Positions 12,421-26,050 are shown, counted from the stretch's first letter. The stretch is 64,000 nt of DNA from Branchiostoma floridae (GCF_000003815.2 NC_049981.1:22796255-22860254), one strand, 5' to 3'. Notes: generated from the sequence alone by a model not told the origin. Translations and numbers: made by a program.

Positions 12421-12600
12421 TAGTAGGCTCTACCAGGCTCCATAGGTCGCTGGAAAATGGTAGCCTCTTCCAGGCTCCCAAGGTCGCTGGAGAAATAGTA
12501 GAAATTGGCCAAATAAGACAGAAAACACGCCAGAGGAGTTAGATGGCCGAGGAGCACAGCTTGGAGTACAGCGACCTATGGAGCCTGTTGGCAAAACGCC
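12421..12600. mobile_element. MITE with 19-bp inverted arms and duplicated left end
   Basis: CAGGCTCCATAGGTCGCTG at 12434-12452 is exactly reverse-complemented at 12569-12587. A second, slightly diverged copy of the left arm follows directly (12461-12492), so the left end is tandemly duplicated. It shares 'CTACCAGGCTCCA', 'GAAATAGTAG' and 'TTGGCCAAATA' motifs with the element at 53834-54034, so it is the same family. No transposase and no clear target duplication. Non-autonomous by definition. Confidence 0.75.
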
Positions 12601-14589
12601 TAAAACACTTGACTTTAAAAGTTTTGCAAAGAGGACGAAAGAGACTTGGCAGCTGTAACACGTTTGAACACTAGACTACCACAGATGTATCTAGCACAAA
12701 ACGCTGATGCTGTCATATAGACCCAACACCATACGTTATATAGCATCAGAAATATTATGGGATCAAATCCCCCAAGCTATAAAAAGTGTTGACATGTGCC
12801 TTAAATCGTCGAGGGCTATAGATCATTGTCTCCGTTTATTGTGTATCACTATAAAAAGTTTGAAGGGTTGTATATGGACGTAAAAACCCATCGGAAAGAC
12901 CCGTTATTGTAGTGTCTATATTCTAATATCTTATCAAATCCAACAATATGCTTGTAACCGCTACCAGGGTCATCCGCACCCTTTGGATAACCAATAGAAT
13001 ACTCCCGTATCTTCCGAACTATCAGTAAATTTTGGGAATTTCTGCCCCGAGCGAGCGGAAAGAAATCGTTGGAAAGTCTGCTGACATGCCCCTTTCTTGC
13101 CAGATAGCGGTTGATAAATGGTTTCCCTTTCTAACATCTAAAGTAGTGGAGCAGTGATTTATGTTCGCGCATATTCGGACACAGCATGCCCTAGGGGGGA
13201 GGGGGGCATCGGATATGTGGTCCTACCAAAACCATCATATTTCCCAAAAGTATCGTACTACCACGACACACAGCGTGGTATAAAACTTGCGCTGACTAGT
13301 GACTTTATAACCTATATAACAAGTATAACAAGATGTTTGGATCATACTCGCAGCTTATGAAGAAATAACATTACGACTTGGGATGCGTCCAAGACCATTT
13401 ACAAGAAAAACTCGCCAATCAAGAAGCTTTCTATCATTACGCATCACTCATTTTTGTAGGGTTGTTTAACAAAGGATTTCTGGTTACTTATAACTGAGAC
13501 TATGCATCACACAGAAAGCCGTGGTATTGGATATCTAATATATCTCAGTATTGACATGGCTGATAAAATGTTTACTCTAACGGTTAACGTAATTCTTATT
13601 GCCTCCAGATCTAGCAGTATTCCTTTGGCATACTTTATTGAACGGTGCATGACAGAAAACGGAGGAACTTTCTTGCTCTTTCGTGTCCTTGCCATGGACA
13701 ATAGAGGGTCTTGTACTTGTGTTTTGTTCTATTTATGACTTGTGCTCTAGACAATGATGAAACAGCCTTCCTGGTACCAGAAAACAAATCTCTTAAACGT
13801 ATGAAATCTACGGAATCTTAAGTCCATGAAAGACATTCTCAAGACACTTTGAGCCAGTATATCCAGTAGCTGAGACTTCTTACTTAAGATACGTATTGAG
13901 TCGACTTATGAGACTTGACTGGCACCTCCAGAAGTGCCTCTATTCGAGACGTCTTGAAATATCGCCAAGAGATCTTCAACACGTTTTTTGCAGGGCTCAA
14001 GATCCTCAGGACCGGTGCCTTCTCCTAGATCTCCCAAGATGTCTCAGGATCAGTGAATTAAGATATAATTGAAGATGTATTCCCATTGACACAGCTTAGC
14101 AGTTGTTTATGCACAAAGGCCATTGCAGGAGATGTTGCATTGTATCTATCAAGCTTAGCAACTGCAACGTCCCTTTAATTATAATATCTATTGTTTTCTT
14201 TCTTATTACCTGTGTCAAAAGAGAAAACCGTATACTTATTTAGCGACGTTCGCGAAGTATGCTCCGCATTGTTAACTGGGAAAGAAAGGTTTCGTGTTTG
14301 GTCTGTGCTTCTAATACTTTGACCTTGTGTATCGATACCAGTAATTTTAGATATATCTGTAAAGAAGCATCCCCGAAATCGCATTTGTATCGTAGCCAAA
14401 ATACTTTCTCCTGTGCAAAATGTCCCATTGGACCACTATTCTTGAAGCAGCCGAAGTAATTTTCAAACTGAAATTTTGCGAAGAACATTCAAGACGAATA
14501 TATGTGCATTTCTGTTCAGCATAGAAATTGCTGTGGACTTAACCTTGCGGGGGTACAAACTACATGTTGTATCTTCCAGCTCTCGGTAT
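12601..14589. other. noncoding spacer
   Basis: Nothing coding. A run of G at about 13195-13206. The interval 13800-14080 contains loosely recurring AAGATCTC/GAGACTTCTT-like motifs that may be an old, degraded repeat. ORFs of 64-82 codons near 13.5 and 14.3 kb are open on both strands and unrecognised. Confidence 0.5.
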
Positions 14590-14750
14590 TTTTCAGGATT
14601 TCTCCGTGAGCCGATATGATGTTTGACATATGGAGTGATGGATAGAGGGATGCTGAGAACACATGCCCATTAAAACTGGATCCACGGCATAAACCGGTAA
14701 TAGGTGCGAAATATAAACTAACGAATACGGATTCCACCGGTGGTCTCTTG
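14590..14750 (+). repeat. diverged dispersed noncoding element, copy 1
   Basis: From 14606 the sequence GTGAGCCGATATGATGTTTG continues to GCCCATTA at 14665-14672 and aligns with 38726-38787. Over the first 42 bases there are about seven mismatches, then a small indel, and a weaker second block ('aactaacg...ccaccggtgg') near 14715-14745 aligns with 38856-38885. It is either an old repeat family or a duplicated regulatory element. Confidence 0.5.
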
Positions 14751-16439
14751 CGGAATCGCTCCCAGCGGAGTCCAGAAACCAGCCGGTTAATAGAGAAGTG
14801 TGGCCGCTGTGAGATGCGGTGGGTCTGTTTGATTGCTACGAAAATTGGGCCCTTAATGCACGTTGACGCATCAGTATTTACGACTGGCTATTATTATATC
14901 TATAACAGAAGGGAAAGGGTAAAGGACGCAGACGTCCGCTATATATCTCCATCACCGTCCAATTCTGCGTGGTAAAACTTTGAAATTCTGAGCTATCGGA
15001 GAACGATTCCTCGCTCAAGTAGACGAAGTTTGTAGCGATTTATGAGAAAAAAAGTTGGCGTTCGCATTGAATCTGTCAAGTTTGCACCTTAAGTTCGGTA
15101 GAGTATGGAGAACACTTCATTGTAGATTGTACTAAATGGTAAAAACATCCTACTTTATTTATACGTAGATTCCCTTACTTAAAATATACATTTATAAAAC
15201 AAGTGCAGCACAAAAAATGTATATTCCTTATGCGTATTGATTAACCGACTATAAGTAAATCCTATGCATTCACCAATACCATGAATTGAGGAGAAGTTGA
15301 TCCTATATGCACTCGTATCAACATGTGAATGTTTGAAAAAAGTAGATTATCGGGGCAAAATATGATAACAATAATCTTTATTGCATATTCTTTCCCCAGG
15401 GGGATAAATGCATAGGATACCATACATGGTGTAATGAACATCCCTTTAACATAAAAACTATACTAATATCCAAGTTCTAGTAGCTTCTCTCTTTTTAAAA
15501 CACATGCCAACATATTTACATGTACTTCATTAATTACAGTAACATTTATGCATGATACAAGGTATTTAAAGGTATCCTGCCTTGATATTGTCTTACGTCT
15601 CTTGTCAAACCGAATTGATGTGAACATAGATTGACGCTTGTTTTGATATAATACACAGTCTCATATATATAAAGAATAACTTGGTGGAAGTCCATGTGCA
15701 GACGTTAGCACATTGACGCAACAAATCCGTAGTGTGTGTTGGCACACGCTGACAGTTAGCTTAGACAGATTAGCCAAAGAGGTTGATATAAACAATAGCT
15801 ACAATATACTTGTATATTATGCTATTTGTGGTTCTGAATAAAGTCTTCATTTATTCATTGATACAACTATGCTATCGGCCCCAATATTAATTCCCTCCCA
15901 GGTCACGAGTGGATGAGCACTGTGCGGCACGTCAGAAATGAAAGTCGGAGAAACTTCACGGAAAGGCCGTCACGGGAGTGACGTAGGAGGTGGAAATGTG
16001 AAATGGTTAAGGTTTAAGTTCTGACATCTTCCTATCGATCTTGCATTTTTTTACAAACTAGTCTCATGATTGATGTCTACTCTTCCACGGGTACATGCCC
16101 TGCTTTTTGAAATTCTTGATTTAGCTCGCAGATAGTCATTTTTTTCTTCATTTCCATGACGCAGGCAGGTGCTGTCCGCCATGTTGGTGTCCTTGATTTG
16201 CATTTGACCGTAGCTGAAGTTTACACGGCATCTTCTTGTTATATTTGCAATTCTTTACACGCGCTATTTGACAGTTTTGACAGTTTGCTAAATGAATTTT
16301 ACAGATATTTTTTTAAGTCTTGCGTGTTTTGTTGTCGTTTCAAAAATCATAGTTGCGTCCATACATTTTTTTCTGCGGTCGAATAGGTATTTTTATGGTT
16401 CGATAATCAGGATAATTCACAACGATGGATCAAAGTAGA
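14751..16439. other. noncoding spacer
   Basis: 14751-14980 is G+C-richer and may be conserved noncoding DNA continuing from the element before it. 15000-15900 is A/T-rich. A consensus octamer ATTTGCAT lies at 16196-16203. No gene recognised. Confidence 0.5.
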
Positions 16440-16960
16440 AAATAACTTCTTTCCTGCAAACTTTTCCCAAACCACAAATGTCATCACTAACCTCCACCGG
16501 ACATGATCTAAGCACAAGCACCCCCTCCTACCTAACTCGCTCGATACAAATTATTACCTGAGTTTGATATGTGATGAGTATTGAGAAATCGACTCTCACT
16601 CGCCGTCAGAATTTTCAACAAGTGCGAACGCTGAACTCAAAGAAGAATCATCCCGGATATGGGCACACGTGTAAGACTGAACCCCTCTCGGCCGTGCGCG
16701 AAAGAACATCACAAATCCGGCCATCATTTAGCCCCATAAACGCACTTCAAAAGATGTTCCAGCCGAGTTTGCGACAAGCCGATCCTTTGACGAATCTAAT
16801 CCCCGCCACCTAATCCGCGGGATATCTCCATAAGTTTTCGGATTTGGAGCTTTCCTGGCGCGGGTTCGGGGAACACCCACCGGCACGGGACGTCAGGTCG
16901 CCTGTTGGCTGAAGCCGATAACATGATGGAGCTGCAGACCATCGCCAGAGACGTTACCGC
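16440..16960. promoter_or_regulatory. candidate conserved noncoding island
   Basis: A G+C-richer block with CpGs, an Otx-type CTAATCC near 16810 and a GATATC palindrome. An 80-codon plus-strand ORF (16571-16813) has no recognisable protein features. Regulatory role is inference from composition. Confidence 0.2.
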
Positions 16961-18176
16961 TCATCACTGCTAACGCGTTCCGTAAATGACACTAAAGCGC
17001 CATCCCCCTCCTGTAGTTAGGACAAGCCTCGGAAGAAAAGAAACAAATACAACAAAAAAAACAAAACAAGGAAAGATGAAATATGGATGCTTAATGCAAA
17101 AGGACTGACCACCGTCATTTTTCTATCTTCGGGTGAGGAGGCAGTTTACACCGTCGGACAGATGCTGGACATCCATCACATGTCCGGGCGTGCACCTGCT
17201 TAGGGCATGATGAATGGAGAGGGATACTCCGCCAGTACTCCTACTACGTGTAGTACATAAAATAGGGAAGAGATATGTACGGAGGATTATTCTCGTACAC
17301 CAGACATTATTTTTCATTCTTCAGAAATCTTAAGAAAATGCAAACCGAGAAGAACGCGTGATGGTAATATCATTGAACGCTTAACATTCAGTCTTGATTT
17401 GATGAAATCATGATAGACAGTCTGTATGACATCCCTTCTCATTTTTAGGTCCTAAGGATAGAAATCTACTTATCCTTCATATCTTCCTTGGTCTATGTAT
17501 GTTTTGAAGTATGTAAAATCATCGTATCTTTATATCATGGTATCACACTTAACCCTGTTCTTTTACAATATATGCTATCATTATTGTGAAATCACGTTTG
17601 CGTTGCTACAAGACCATGATTATTACTTTCCTAGGGGGGGGGGGTGTATTGCTTTTTCCAGTTGGATAGCCCAGCACGCTAAGATGAGATGTCCGCCATC
17701 TTAGATTAGATGTCGTTCATCTCGCATTACGGATGGCGGCTCTGTCAGGAGCGATAACGACTATAGGAAGATCCCGGCTATCTCCTGCACTGCGCTGGTC
17801 AGATTGCTAGACACCCTGCGGGCCAGGCTTGACCCTTTAATTTATAGGTCAAGGCGCCTGATCGGCAGTTTACAGCTAAATGGACGGACGAAGTAACGTC
17901 GGAGTCATCTCCACTTTCAAGGTCTGAGACCCCAATTTTGGATGCAGTACAATTAAACTACAGGGGACCGCGATAGGGAACTACTGACGGTCATAACTTC
18001 GTATTGCTGCGAGATGACCTGTTGTTATCACTCGTGAACAAGTACCTAACTGCAAGAAACCCGGTCTCTTTCGTCACAGGATCATCGCAGAATTATCACA
18101 GATGGCAAACTGGTGCCACATTATTGGGATTGTCGCACATATATCGTGCAAACTTCAGCTGTCTTTGTTATAGATA
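16961..18176. other. noncoding spacer with inverted YY1 and nuclear-receptor half-sites
   Basis: An 11-base G-run at about 17635-17645. A YY1-type GCCATCTT at 17695-17702 faces GGATGGCGG near 17735. CTTGACC (17828-17834) and GGTCAAG (17847-17853) form an inverted half-site pair 12 bases apart. No coding feature. Confidence 0.45.
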
Positions 18177-18376
18177 AGGATAGTCTCCAAGCAGACGTGT
18201 GGATGACAAAAGAGAAGAATTTGGCTAAATAGGGACAAATAAATTGCCATGGGATTTTATCATTTTGCACTCTATTCAGCTATCAACGACGGCCGGTCAG
18301 ATCACTCCTCTATTTCTACTTGGCCAAAGTACCCTATTACTATTCGGCCAGAACGGAGTCTTGGATCCTTGTCGGC
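18177..18376. mobile_element. possible MITE fragment (TAGTCTCC end)
   Basis: Starts with TAGTCTCCAAGCAGACG (18181-18197) and contains 'TTGGCTAAATAG' on the left and 'TACTTGGCC...' on the right. These are the subterminal motifs shared with the MITEs at 12.4, 53.8 and 56.5 kb. The right end only loosely matches as an inverted repeat, so boundaries are uncertain. Confidence 0.35.
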
Positions 18377-19039
18377 GGTTTGTCTTGTCACAGTTTGCTG
18401 TATCATTTCTATGACATGACGAATGTGGCCGCGCCTTACTGTAGACAGTGACTAAGTTAGCGCCTCTCACGCACGGGAATGTTCAGGAAAAACAAAGTTA
18501 CTCAACCCGTAGACATCGTCCGGAACGTTTCCGTTTGGAGTTTTGACCCCTCTCGTTAATTTTCCCGTGGATGAGACGAAAGCATCCGTCTGTCAGTCCA
18601 CTCCTCAGTTTTTACTGCATGTTTACATTCCAATCACGCCCAGAAAAAACAATGCTCCAACTTTGGGACAACCTTTGCTACGGTTGTGTTTCCCCAAACT
18701 CTTACAAATCTGTACATCTTAACCGGTGTGAAAATGCTTGACATCAGGGAGCAAAGATACATCTGAGGGGTGTTCTGTAACTTTCAAAAACAATAGCTAC
18801 CTAGTTTGATAGTATAAAAACAAATGCACAGGGTGAAAAGTTCAATTGTTTTTCATACTAATATTTACGACAATGACCGGACGGGGTTCGTGGCTTCTTA
18901 GTTAGTAAGAAAACAAGGAAGCAGCTGCATTTGAGGGCGAGATTTTTCATGTTCACTGACTGACAATGTAGACAGTACAATAACATCGAGTCATCCTAAA
19001 GTGACGTTCCGGTCCCTGGTGGACAATACATAATAGATT
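18377..19039. other. noncoding spacer
   Basis: 18410-18620 is moderately G+C-rich with no ORF and might be conserved noncoding DNA. The remainder is plain spacer. Confidence 0.5.
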
Positions 19040-19720
19040 CAGTTAACTTCGCCAAGGAGGTTATGTTTTCGATGTGTTTGTGTGTCTGTGTATTTGGCTT
19101 AATCTCCAAGCAGATCCTGCGTGGCATAAGACAGTAACATAAGCTGGGGAAGGAGTTTAGCCGGCAGAGGAGTAAATTGGCCACGCATTATGTTTTACTG
19201 TCAATGAACAGCATAACTCGAGAAGCCTTGGATGGATCCCGATGATGTCTGGTAGTTGGATAGGGGTCGGGAAAACGAAGGTAAAGTTCGCGAATGGGCC
19301 CCCTAGCGGCTAATGGGGTACTGCAGTGGAGCTTTCGTTTTTTATATCTGGTTTTCTGGACAAAATATGGTTGCAGTAAATCTAGTTAGTGTAGTTAGTA
19401 GTAGTGAGTTTTTGGTGGTAGATAGCTTTTGTTTGCCATACTCTATGAAGTATAGCGATTTTTTTTGTTTTCTTAACCATTATTTTTCTTTTAACCTTCG
19501 CAATGAATGTGTTTGTTTGTTTGTGTGTGTGTGTGTGTGTGATTGTGAACCTCATAACTAGAAAAGTCGTGGATGGATCTTTATGCTATGTTGGTATGTA
19601 CTGGCAAGATGACGAAACGATAGGATTTCCCCCAGCGGCTTTCCTTGTTACTGCACCAGGAGTTACGGTTCTCACGTTCTGGGTATGCTATGGTTGGTAG
19701 ATAGCTCCTGTGCTCGGGGA
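19040..19720 (+). repeat. dispersed invertebrate repeat, two degraded units
   Basis: 'cttcgccaaggaggttatg' begins near 19048, followed by a GT-rich stretch. Near 19207 comes 'aacagcataactcgagaag' and then a block ending in 'gtagatagctt'. A second, more diverged unit repeats the order at about 19497-19710 ('ccttcgcaatgaatgtg', GT run, 'cctcataactagaaaag', 'ttggtagatagctcc'). A third copy lies at 27570-27730. I associate this family with amphioxus and other marine invertebrates; no coding capacity. Confidence 0.65.
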
Positions 19721-22700
19721 GAAGTGACATAAGTTTTTTTTTACATCTAGCAGCTTTTGGAAACTACAGGGTCGTGGCCTTTGCAAACTTTGAACCACGA
19801 TAAGTGATGAAGGGATGAACGGATCTTTTTCTGTTTTACAAACCGCCAGAAAAATATAACATAAGGTTTTTTTGACAGCGCCTGCATAGCAGACAACAGA
19901 TCAAACGAACAATAGAACACACTTCTGTTACTAAGCATTTGATTGACAGATTGAATTCTCTAAACATATGACCCCCAGGGTACATTGCAAACAAGACAGA
20001 CAAGTCATTTCAATCGACGACATTTTCTTTAATTCAATTTACAAACGGAAGCTTTGCGTTCGCATGCAAACACGTGAAAACATACATCATTGGCGCGCTT
20101 CGTCATGTTGTTTTAAATCCAATCACACAGCCCGAACACACCTGTCTAAATCACCACGTCGTGTTTTTGTTAGGTCAACGGACCGACTGAAAGGTAGAGA
20201 AAGAATCATGTCGTGTAGTGTTTTATTCGTGGATACCGAATTAGCTTTGCGCCGAGAACGTAATTATACAAATAGACACACCGCTAACACACATCCTTAA
20301 TGCCTCGGTAGGCACGAATTGGACTTTTGATCGCTATTATGTCTCTTTATGACTTCAGAATCGTTATGTTTCATCATTAATTATTCTCGATGGCTGATTG
20401 CGGGATACCACATGCTCAAATTTACCTAACTCTACCTTTGTAGGTGCTCAAACACAGCGCGACACCCTTGCGTTTGGGAGTTTGCTAAGTACAACTAACA
20501 ATTTACACCTGTACGCCCTGTGGCACATCTTTGAACTCTTGGTTGATGTGAAACAGTTTAGGCAAAGCATGTTCTTGGCTTTCCAGTGTCACGTCCCTGT
20601 CGGTCTTCATTCTCTAATGATCCCGCCACAACCTGGAAATGGAAAAGGAAAGGGGTAAAAGATCGGGCAACGTGTTCTTCAGTAAATCACACCAAGCGTC
20701 ACGTCCAATCACAGCACAGAACAAAGTGCAACAACTAACTCAATCATTTGTTCCAGAATGTATTTGCTGATTGTAAATTTGAGTATTTAATTCAATACAG
20801 AAAATATGATTTTGATACCTAAATGCCCTGTTATCATAACGAATAGAGTTTGTTTCTTATGTTAGTTTTTTTTTATTTCTCTTTGCGTGATATCTTTATG
20901 AATATTGTCATGGTCTTTATTGTGCAGACGTATAATGTATTTTGACAGGTGGTCCACATTAAGTCGTGTGTCAGTCTTTTTATCACGTCTGTGTGAATTA
21001 TTATTGGTCCTGTTGTTGTAGAAATGGCTAAACAAACAGGGCGGTCTCAAACACACTGCCAAGTGTCGTCACGTCCACTGTTATACTGCCCGTCGCCTGT
21101 AGCTATTGACTGCCAAGTCGGTGAGTTTGGACTCTCCAAGTCTGTCCAAGTCCTCCGTGCGAGGTTTGGGTTAATCTCTTACATCCGTCTCGCGGCCCGT
21201 TGTGTTGTGCGAAGGTGTCGCACGTGGGAAGGTTTTGCTTGTACAGGTGGCCGCCGATCTAAAGGAATGCCGGCGTCGCTACGATTTAGGACTACTGAGG
21301 GGTCCATAGGATTACAATATAAGGATTAATCAAGACCAGAGCGTGTATGCCCTTTGACAGTAGATATCTTTGTCTGGGCTTACATACACTAGCAACCGGT
21401 GACCACTTGGATCCACAGGGTACAATTCGCAAGATATGGAACAAGCGTTCTAAATTACTGTACGTATTTGCCACAAAGCTTGAATGGTATCAATGGCGAT
21501 CGATGGTTGGCAACTATTGCCTCGTTGTTGTTGAGGACGATATTTGTAGACCACCACTGTTTCTAAACACAACGGATAGTAGCACAGGTGCAGAGAAGAA
21601 CAATACGACCCATTGCTGTTTCTTTGCTATGTTTTGGGCTTCCATAGGAATGGGAAGTTACAGAGACCACTCTTCCCTTGTTTTCAAGAAGGTGTGAACA
21701 AACAGAAGACTAAAATTATTCTTGTCCAAAAGGCATTATCTCTAAATCAGCGCAGTTAGTGGTAAATGGCACCATATAAATCATACGTAATTGGCGCGAT
21801 TATGCACAAATTGTCAGAAATTGACACATCAGCTTCCTTTTAGACCTCCGTCAAATGTACATTTGTAACGGCGCAACCAAAATTGGATGTAAAACCCTGG
21901 TGCCGAATGACATGGTACAAAAGGACAAGCCGGAGTCCACTTACAGTAACTCTGGTATAATAGCTGCAATTTGTAATGAAATCTGGTCATAAATTCAGCA
22001 TAGCAATCAAGCATTGGATAGCTTATTGCTTGTCCATGTAAGCTCTTCACTGTCCCTAGCTACAGATACCTTTCATGATATCTTTTTATCTATATGGATT
22101 TCAGCTTTGATTGATTTAAATTTTTCTTCCAAAATGAGCCACGACCTTGACTTATCCCGTATGCGACGATGCAGCCGATGTTTTCCCCTTTTTAATAGAG
22201 CGCTATTCACCATATGATAACTTGTACACTTTTCCTGAAGTTAGAGTTGAACTGTATAGTTTGTGCGGATCGGATATATTCGTGGCAAAAGAAAAGTTTA
22301 AGTACTGAAAAGAAATATCGACTATTAAAACCACTATTTAATCGACTATTAATAGCCCAAAATGGGAAATATTCGTTTTTAGCGACAAACGTCGTGTTCT
22401 GTATTGAACGTATATAAGTGTAGACATCATTTAAGGTGGTTAGTCAACATTTTTGAAATAGCTAACTTTTCTTTGACTGGCTGTGCGAATCTACGTATTC
22501 AAATGTCGTGATTTACATAGTTAGCTGACATTTAGGCTTTATTCATTATGAAGAACACATTTTTTATGTTTGTTTCTCGGTTTCTCCGTTTTCTGTAAAA
22601 GGTATCAAAACCTACTAGTACTATACTATAGTTTCTATGTCATAGTTGTTGGGTCGTTCCCAGTGCAGAAAATCTCGAGCCATAGGTGTCCAAGTGGGCC

Positions 22701-24769
22701 AAAATCAGTGCCCAGAAGAATCGGCTTGTTCGGAACGGTGTGACGAACGCTGCGCTAATACGCCGTTTGTGTTGAGGCGATTGTGTTTCAACCCTTTTGT
22801 GGGAGACGCACGGAGAGATCACTGAAAAACAAAAACGATCCTTCCACGATTGCCTTCAGAACCTGTCATCGTCCTAAAAGCCATAAACAAGTTTACAAAA
22901 CCGGGGATTGTAAGGGGAGCTCCTTGTTTTCTATGTACGATAAATGGACCGGGAAGGCCGATCACTATCAAGGGATCACCCGAACAAAGTGTCCCGTTTT
23001 GTCTCTGGGAGATTCTTGGGGACGACACTCTATTGTTAGTAAACATAGGAGTTTTTCGGAGTCTTATCATAGCAACGTGTTTATGTAGGGAAGAACAATT
23101 CACACCGCAAATACAGGTGAAAAACTCCCAGTCATTAGTAGACAGAAATTACCATATTGAAGATCAATTGATTTCAACAATTGATTGTCTTTGACTGTAA
23201 AGGTTTAGATGTGAATTCTTGTAGTACATGTGTAAAAAGTGTGGTTTATCATGCTCTTGTAGGTCTTATCCAGGAATACCTGAAAACTAACAGGTCACAA
23301 TTTGTGGACATGAGATGCACGTGCCTTGATAAAAGTGAACCGAAAGATACTACACGTATAATGCAGTGAGTTCAAAAATGATTTTTATCACGACCAATGT
23401 ATTTGTTTCTATGCACAGTCAGAATGATATGTGAAGATTGTCTGGTCAATCTTGTGAGAATTCTCTGTAAACTGCTAATTATATAGGATGATTTGCCAAG
23501 GGCTTTACGGGCCAACAATTTGATTATCTTTTCTGCACACACACTACAGTCTAACTCTAAGTGGGCCAAATCGCTGTTCACACACGACACCTTAAACCAC
23601 ACTAGGACTTTAGAAAGATAAAACTCGTGAGCGAATTTTCTATGACAGTACACATGACTGACAATTGACTTTAGATTGTTTTTATTATACTTTTGTTCTC
23701 GGTTATCAATTATAGGAATGATATTTGTGCTGGGAATGCAAGCAAAATATTGGATTTACTTGAAAACTTTAAAACATTGTAGTTGGATTTAAAACGCATA
23801 ATTATGTCTTATCCAAACATGTCCCACTACATGACATTTTTACAGACTATTGGGTCCTCCGCCATCTTGGTTTCGTCACACAAAAATTACATGTTTCGAA
23901 CTGACAGGTCTAATCATGGGGACAGTGGTTTGAGAAAATTATACCCCTGACATCCCTGTTAAAACACCTGTTGGGCAAAATCGTTTAAAATGCCTGAACA
24001 AATACCTCGGTATCCAGACTAGGTAATACTACGTCTTCAGTATGTTATATGTCAGCGGGATCTTCAAAATGCGTAAGAAAGATATGCCAAAAGGATATCC
24101 CAAAAGAATACTGTTGCTTAATTTACAGCATTTGTTCCGTTCTTTCACGGGAACAAAATAAAGTAAACTTCGAGCTCATTAATCTAATACAACACATGTA
24201 TTACAATTCTATACTTCTTTTGGGGGGTGTAAGTTCATAGTAAAGAACGCCACCCCTAGGAAACTTGTTTTGCACAACCGGATACCTGAAATGTTGTGAA
24301 ATTTGATGACTTAAGCTCTTATGAAAATGATAACAATGTGAGGCATTTCCCCTATCTGATAAACTCGCATCCTTTTGAAATTTGACACCAGAATAACTTG
24401 GTCGCGGGTCAGCACCCACCAGTAAACAACAATTGCTGAGATTCTTGGATGAAGCCTTTTTTATTTACAACAAATTTGTTAACAAAGTGCTTTCCAATCC
24501 CTTGATCATCTTTGGTATTTAGAATATAAATGTTTCTATAAGACAACTAGCTGTAGAAATACTCATACAACTTGAACTGGGGCATTTATCACAGAAGTGG
24601 AGTTTCAATTTAAATTAAAGAGTTGGAACAAAATTTGTTTTACAGAAAAATTTAAAAGGATTTTGATTGAAGTTACTTTTGTGATTAGTTGATTCTTTTA
24701 TATGTATGCTATAAATTTTCTAAACAAAGAAGCTTCGTTACGTTAGGTGCACGTTTTAACAGATATTTT
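19721..24769. other. long noncoding spacer
   Basis: Five kilobases without a recognisable gene. A consensus PBX-MEIS decamer TGATTGACAG lies at 19940-19949. 21040-21290 and 22640-23100 are G+C-richer and open in several frames on both strands (ORFs of 94-116 codons). They could be conserved noncoding DNA, but I see no protein motif. A YY1-type site lies at 23861-23868. 23100-24700 is A/T-rich. Confidence 0.5.
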
Positions 24770-24900
24770 GTCACTTCCCCAGGGAAACTACGTTTGCTAC
24801 TTTTGCGGGTGCCACGCCGAACAACACCTCGTCACCTTTGACCTTTTGGCCGCCATTACGTGACCTTGGATTGGCTGTCAGGGGAAATCATCTTCTTTTC
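24770..24900. promoter_or_regulatory. DR1, YY1-like and CCAAT cluster
   Basis: TCACCTTTGACCT at 24832-24844 is a one-mismatch DR1. It is followed by GGCCGCCAT (YY1-like), ACGTGACCTTGG (an NR5/ERR-type half-site, reverse TCCAAGGTCA) and an inverted CCAAT (ATTGG). All lie within about 65 bases. Related in content to the modules at 3.2, 26.0 and 53.5 kb but with a different order. Confidence 0.3.
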
Positions 24901-25044
24901 GTGTCTTGTGAACATTTGATTTGTTTGAGAGAATTTGTGCCACTTTTCAAGGACAGGGGAACGCAAAAAAAAAGAAAACAAGAACACACATACGAAAAGC
25001 TTTTAAATTTTATCTAGCATCAAAACAGACCCGAGGTTGTGGTG

Positions 25045-25208
25045 ATGTGTATTGAATGTGTATTGGTGTCTACATCTGATTCCCCTTCTCCCTTGTGAGT
25101 CAACAAGGACTATAGACAATCCTGTTTAGTGGTATCAGCATTTACATTAGTAATTACACAACAACAAGCCCCGTAATGATGTGTATTGGAAAAAGGGATG
25201 TGTATTGT
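25045..25208 (+). repeat. cluster of four TGTGTATTG motifs, copy 1
   Basis: ATGTGTATTG occurs at 25045-25054, 25056-25066, 25179-25189 and 25199-25208. These form two close pairs about 125-135 bases apart, all in the same orientation. A second cluster with the same two-pair layout is at 52368-52535. Between the pairs both copies have a 'GGTTTAG/TGTTTAG' and an 'AATGATG' motif, so they may be diverged copies of one element. Confidence 0.45.
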
Positions 25209-26014
25209 AAATGTTATGTGATATTTCAAGGGCTATTTTCATGTCTACATAAACAATAAACTAGTGTCATATCAAATCCCATTTTGCTGATATAATACTA
25301 GTATGAAACACACATCTTTAATCAACATCAACTTTCAGACTTTCCAATCTATAAAAACCTCAGTTGCATCATGTTGACATGTATGATGTACCCCAGGCAT
25401 TTTCTGTTATGAATATAAGAAATGCTCATATAAACTAGTAATACCCATACAATGATATTGTCCAATATTCAAGTAATATGTTCAAAATATATTGAAAGGG
25501 AACTAAATAAACCCACTAATACTGTCCTGATGGGTAAGCTTGGTAAAGTTCATAAATTGTTACTCAAAATCATCTACAACCCTTTTGGTTAACGCAACAA
25601 AATGATGTCTCCTTTTATCTACTGTACCCTTCCAAAGTTCAATTGACAAGCTGATGTTTCATTGAATGTTACGGATCTTAACTAGATATTTAATACTGCA
25701 GCATCAAATCTACAGCAACATACTCACGATATAAAAGGCTGCCCTGGTGACATGGACAGCCATCCGCCATCTTTGTTGTCTGATTTCCTAACGCCGTGAT
25801 AGCGTTCCATCTGAAAGCCAACCATATTAGTTCAAAAAGGCCAATTTGTAGCATACCGTTATAGCAGTGTTACCTTAAACCATTAAGAATCGCTATAAAC
25901 GAATTCAGAATACTGCAAACGTAGGATTTCGTTTGTATCTTGGTCTACAGCCGACAAAACGACTGACTTCACACAAAGGCAAATACATTGTACACGAGTA
26001 CTGGATCTATTTTC
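25209..26014. other. noncoding spacer
   Basis: A/T-rich. A YY1-type GCCATCTT at 25766-25773 sits in a short G+C-richer patch (25735-25830). No gene. Confidence 0.55.
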
Positions 26015-26050
26015 TAACGTCACGTGATCTGATGACCTTTGACTTGGCTC
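26015..26050. promoter_or_regulatory. E-box + DR1 module, copy 3
   Basis: GTCACGTGAT contains CACGTGA at 26021-26027, and TGACCTTTGACTT at 26033-26045 is a near-perfect DR1. Start-to-start spacing is 12, as in copy 1 (3222 and 3234). The E-box flank resembles the CLEAR-type GTCACGTGAC. Confidence 0.4.

Noticed and set aside
21347-21697. 116-codon plus-strand ORF
   Set aside because: No recognisable motif; other frames are open too and no splice context supports it.
22783-23194. Three overlapping ORFs of 94-114 codons on both strands
   Set aside because: Mutual overlap in different frames and lack of protein features suggest stop-poor noncoding DNA.
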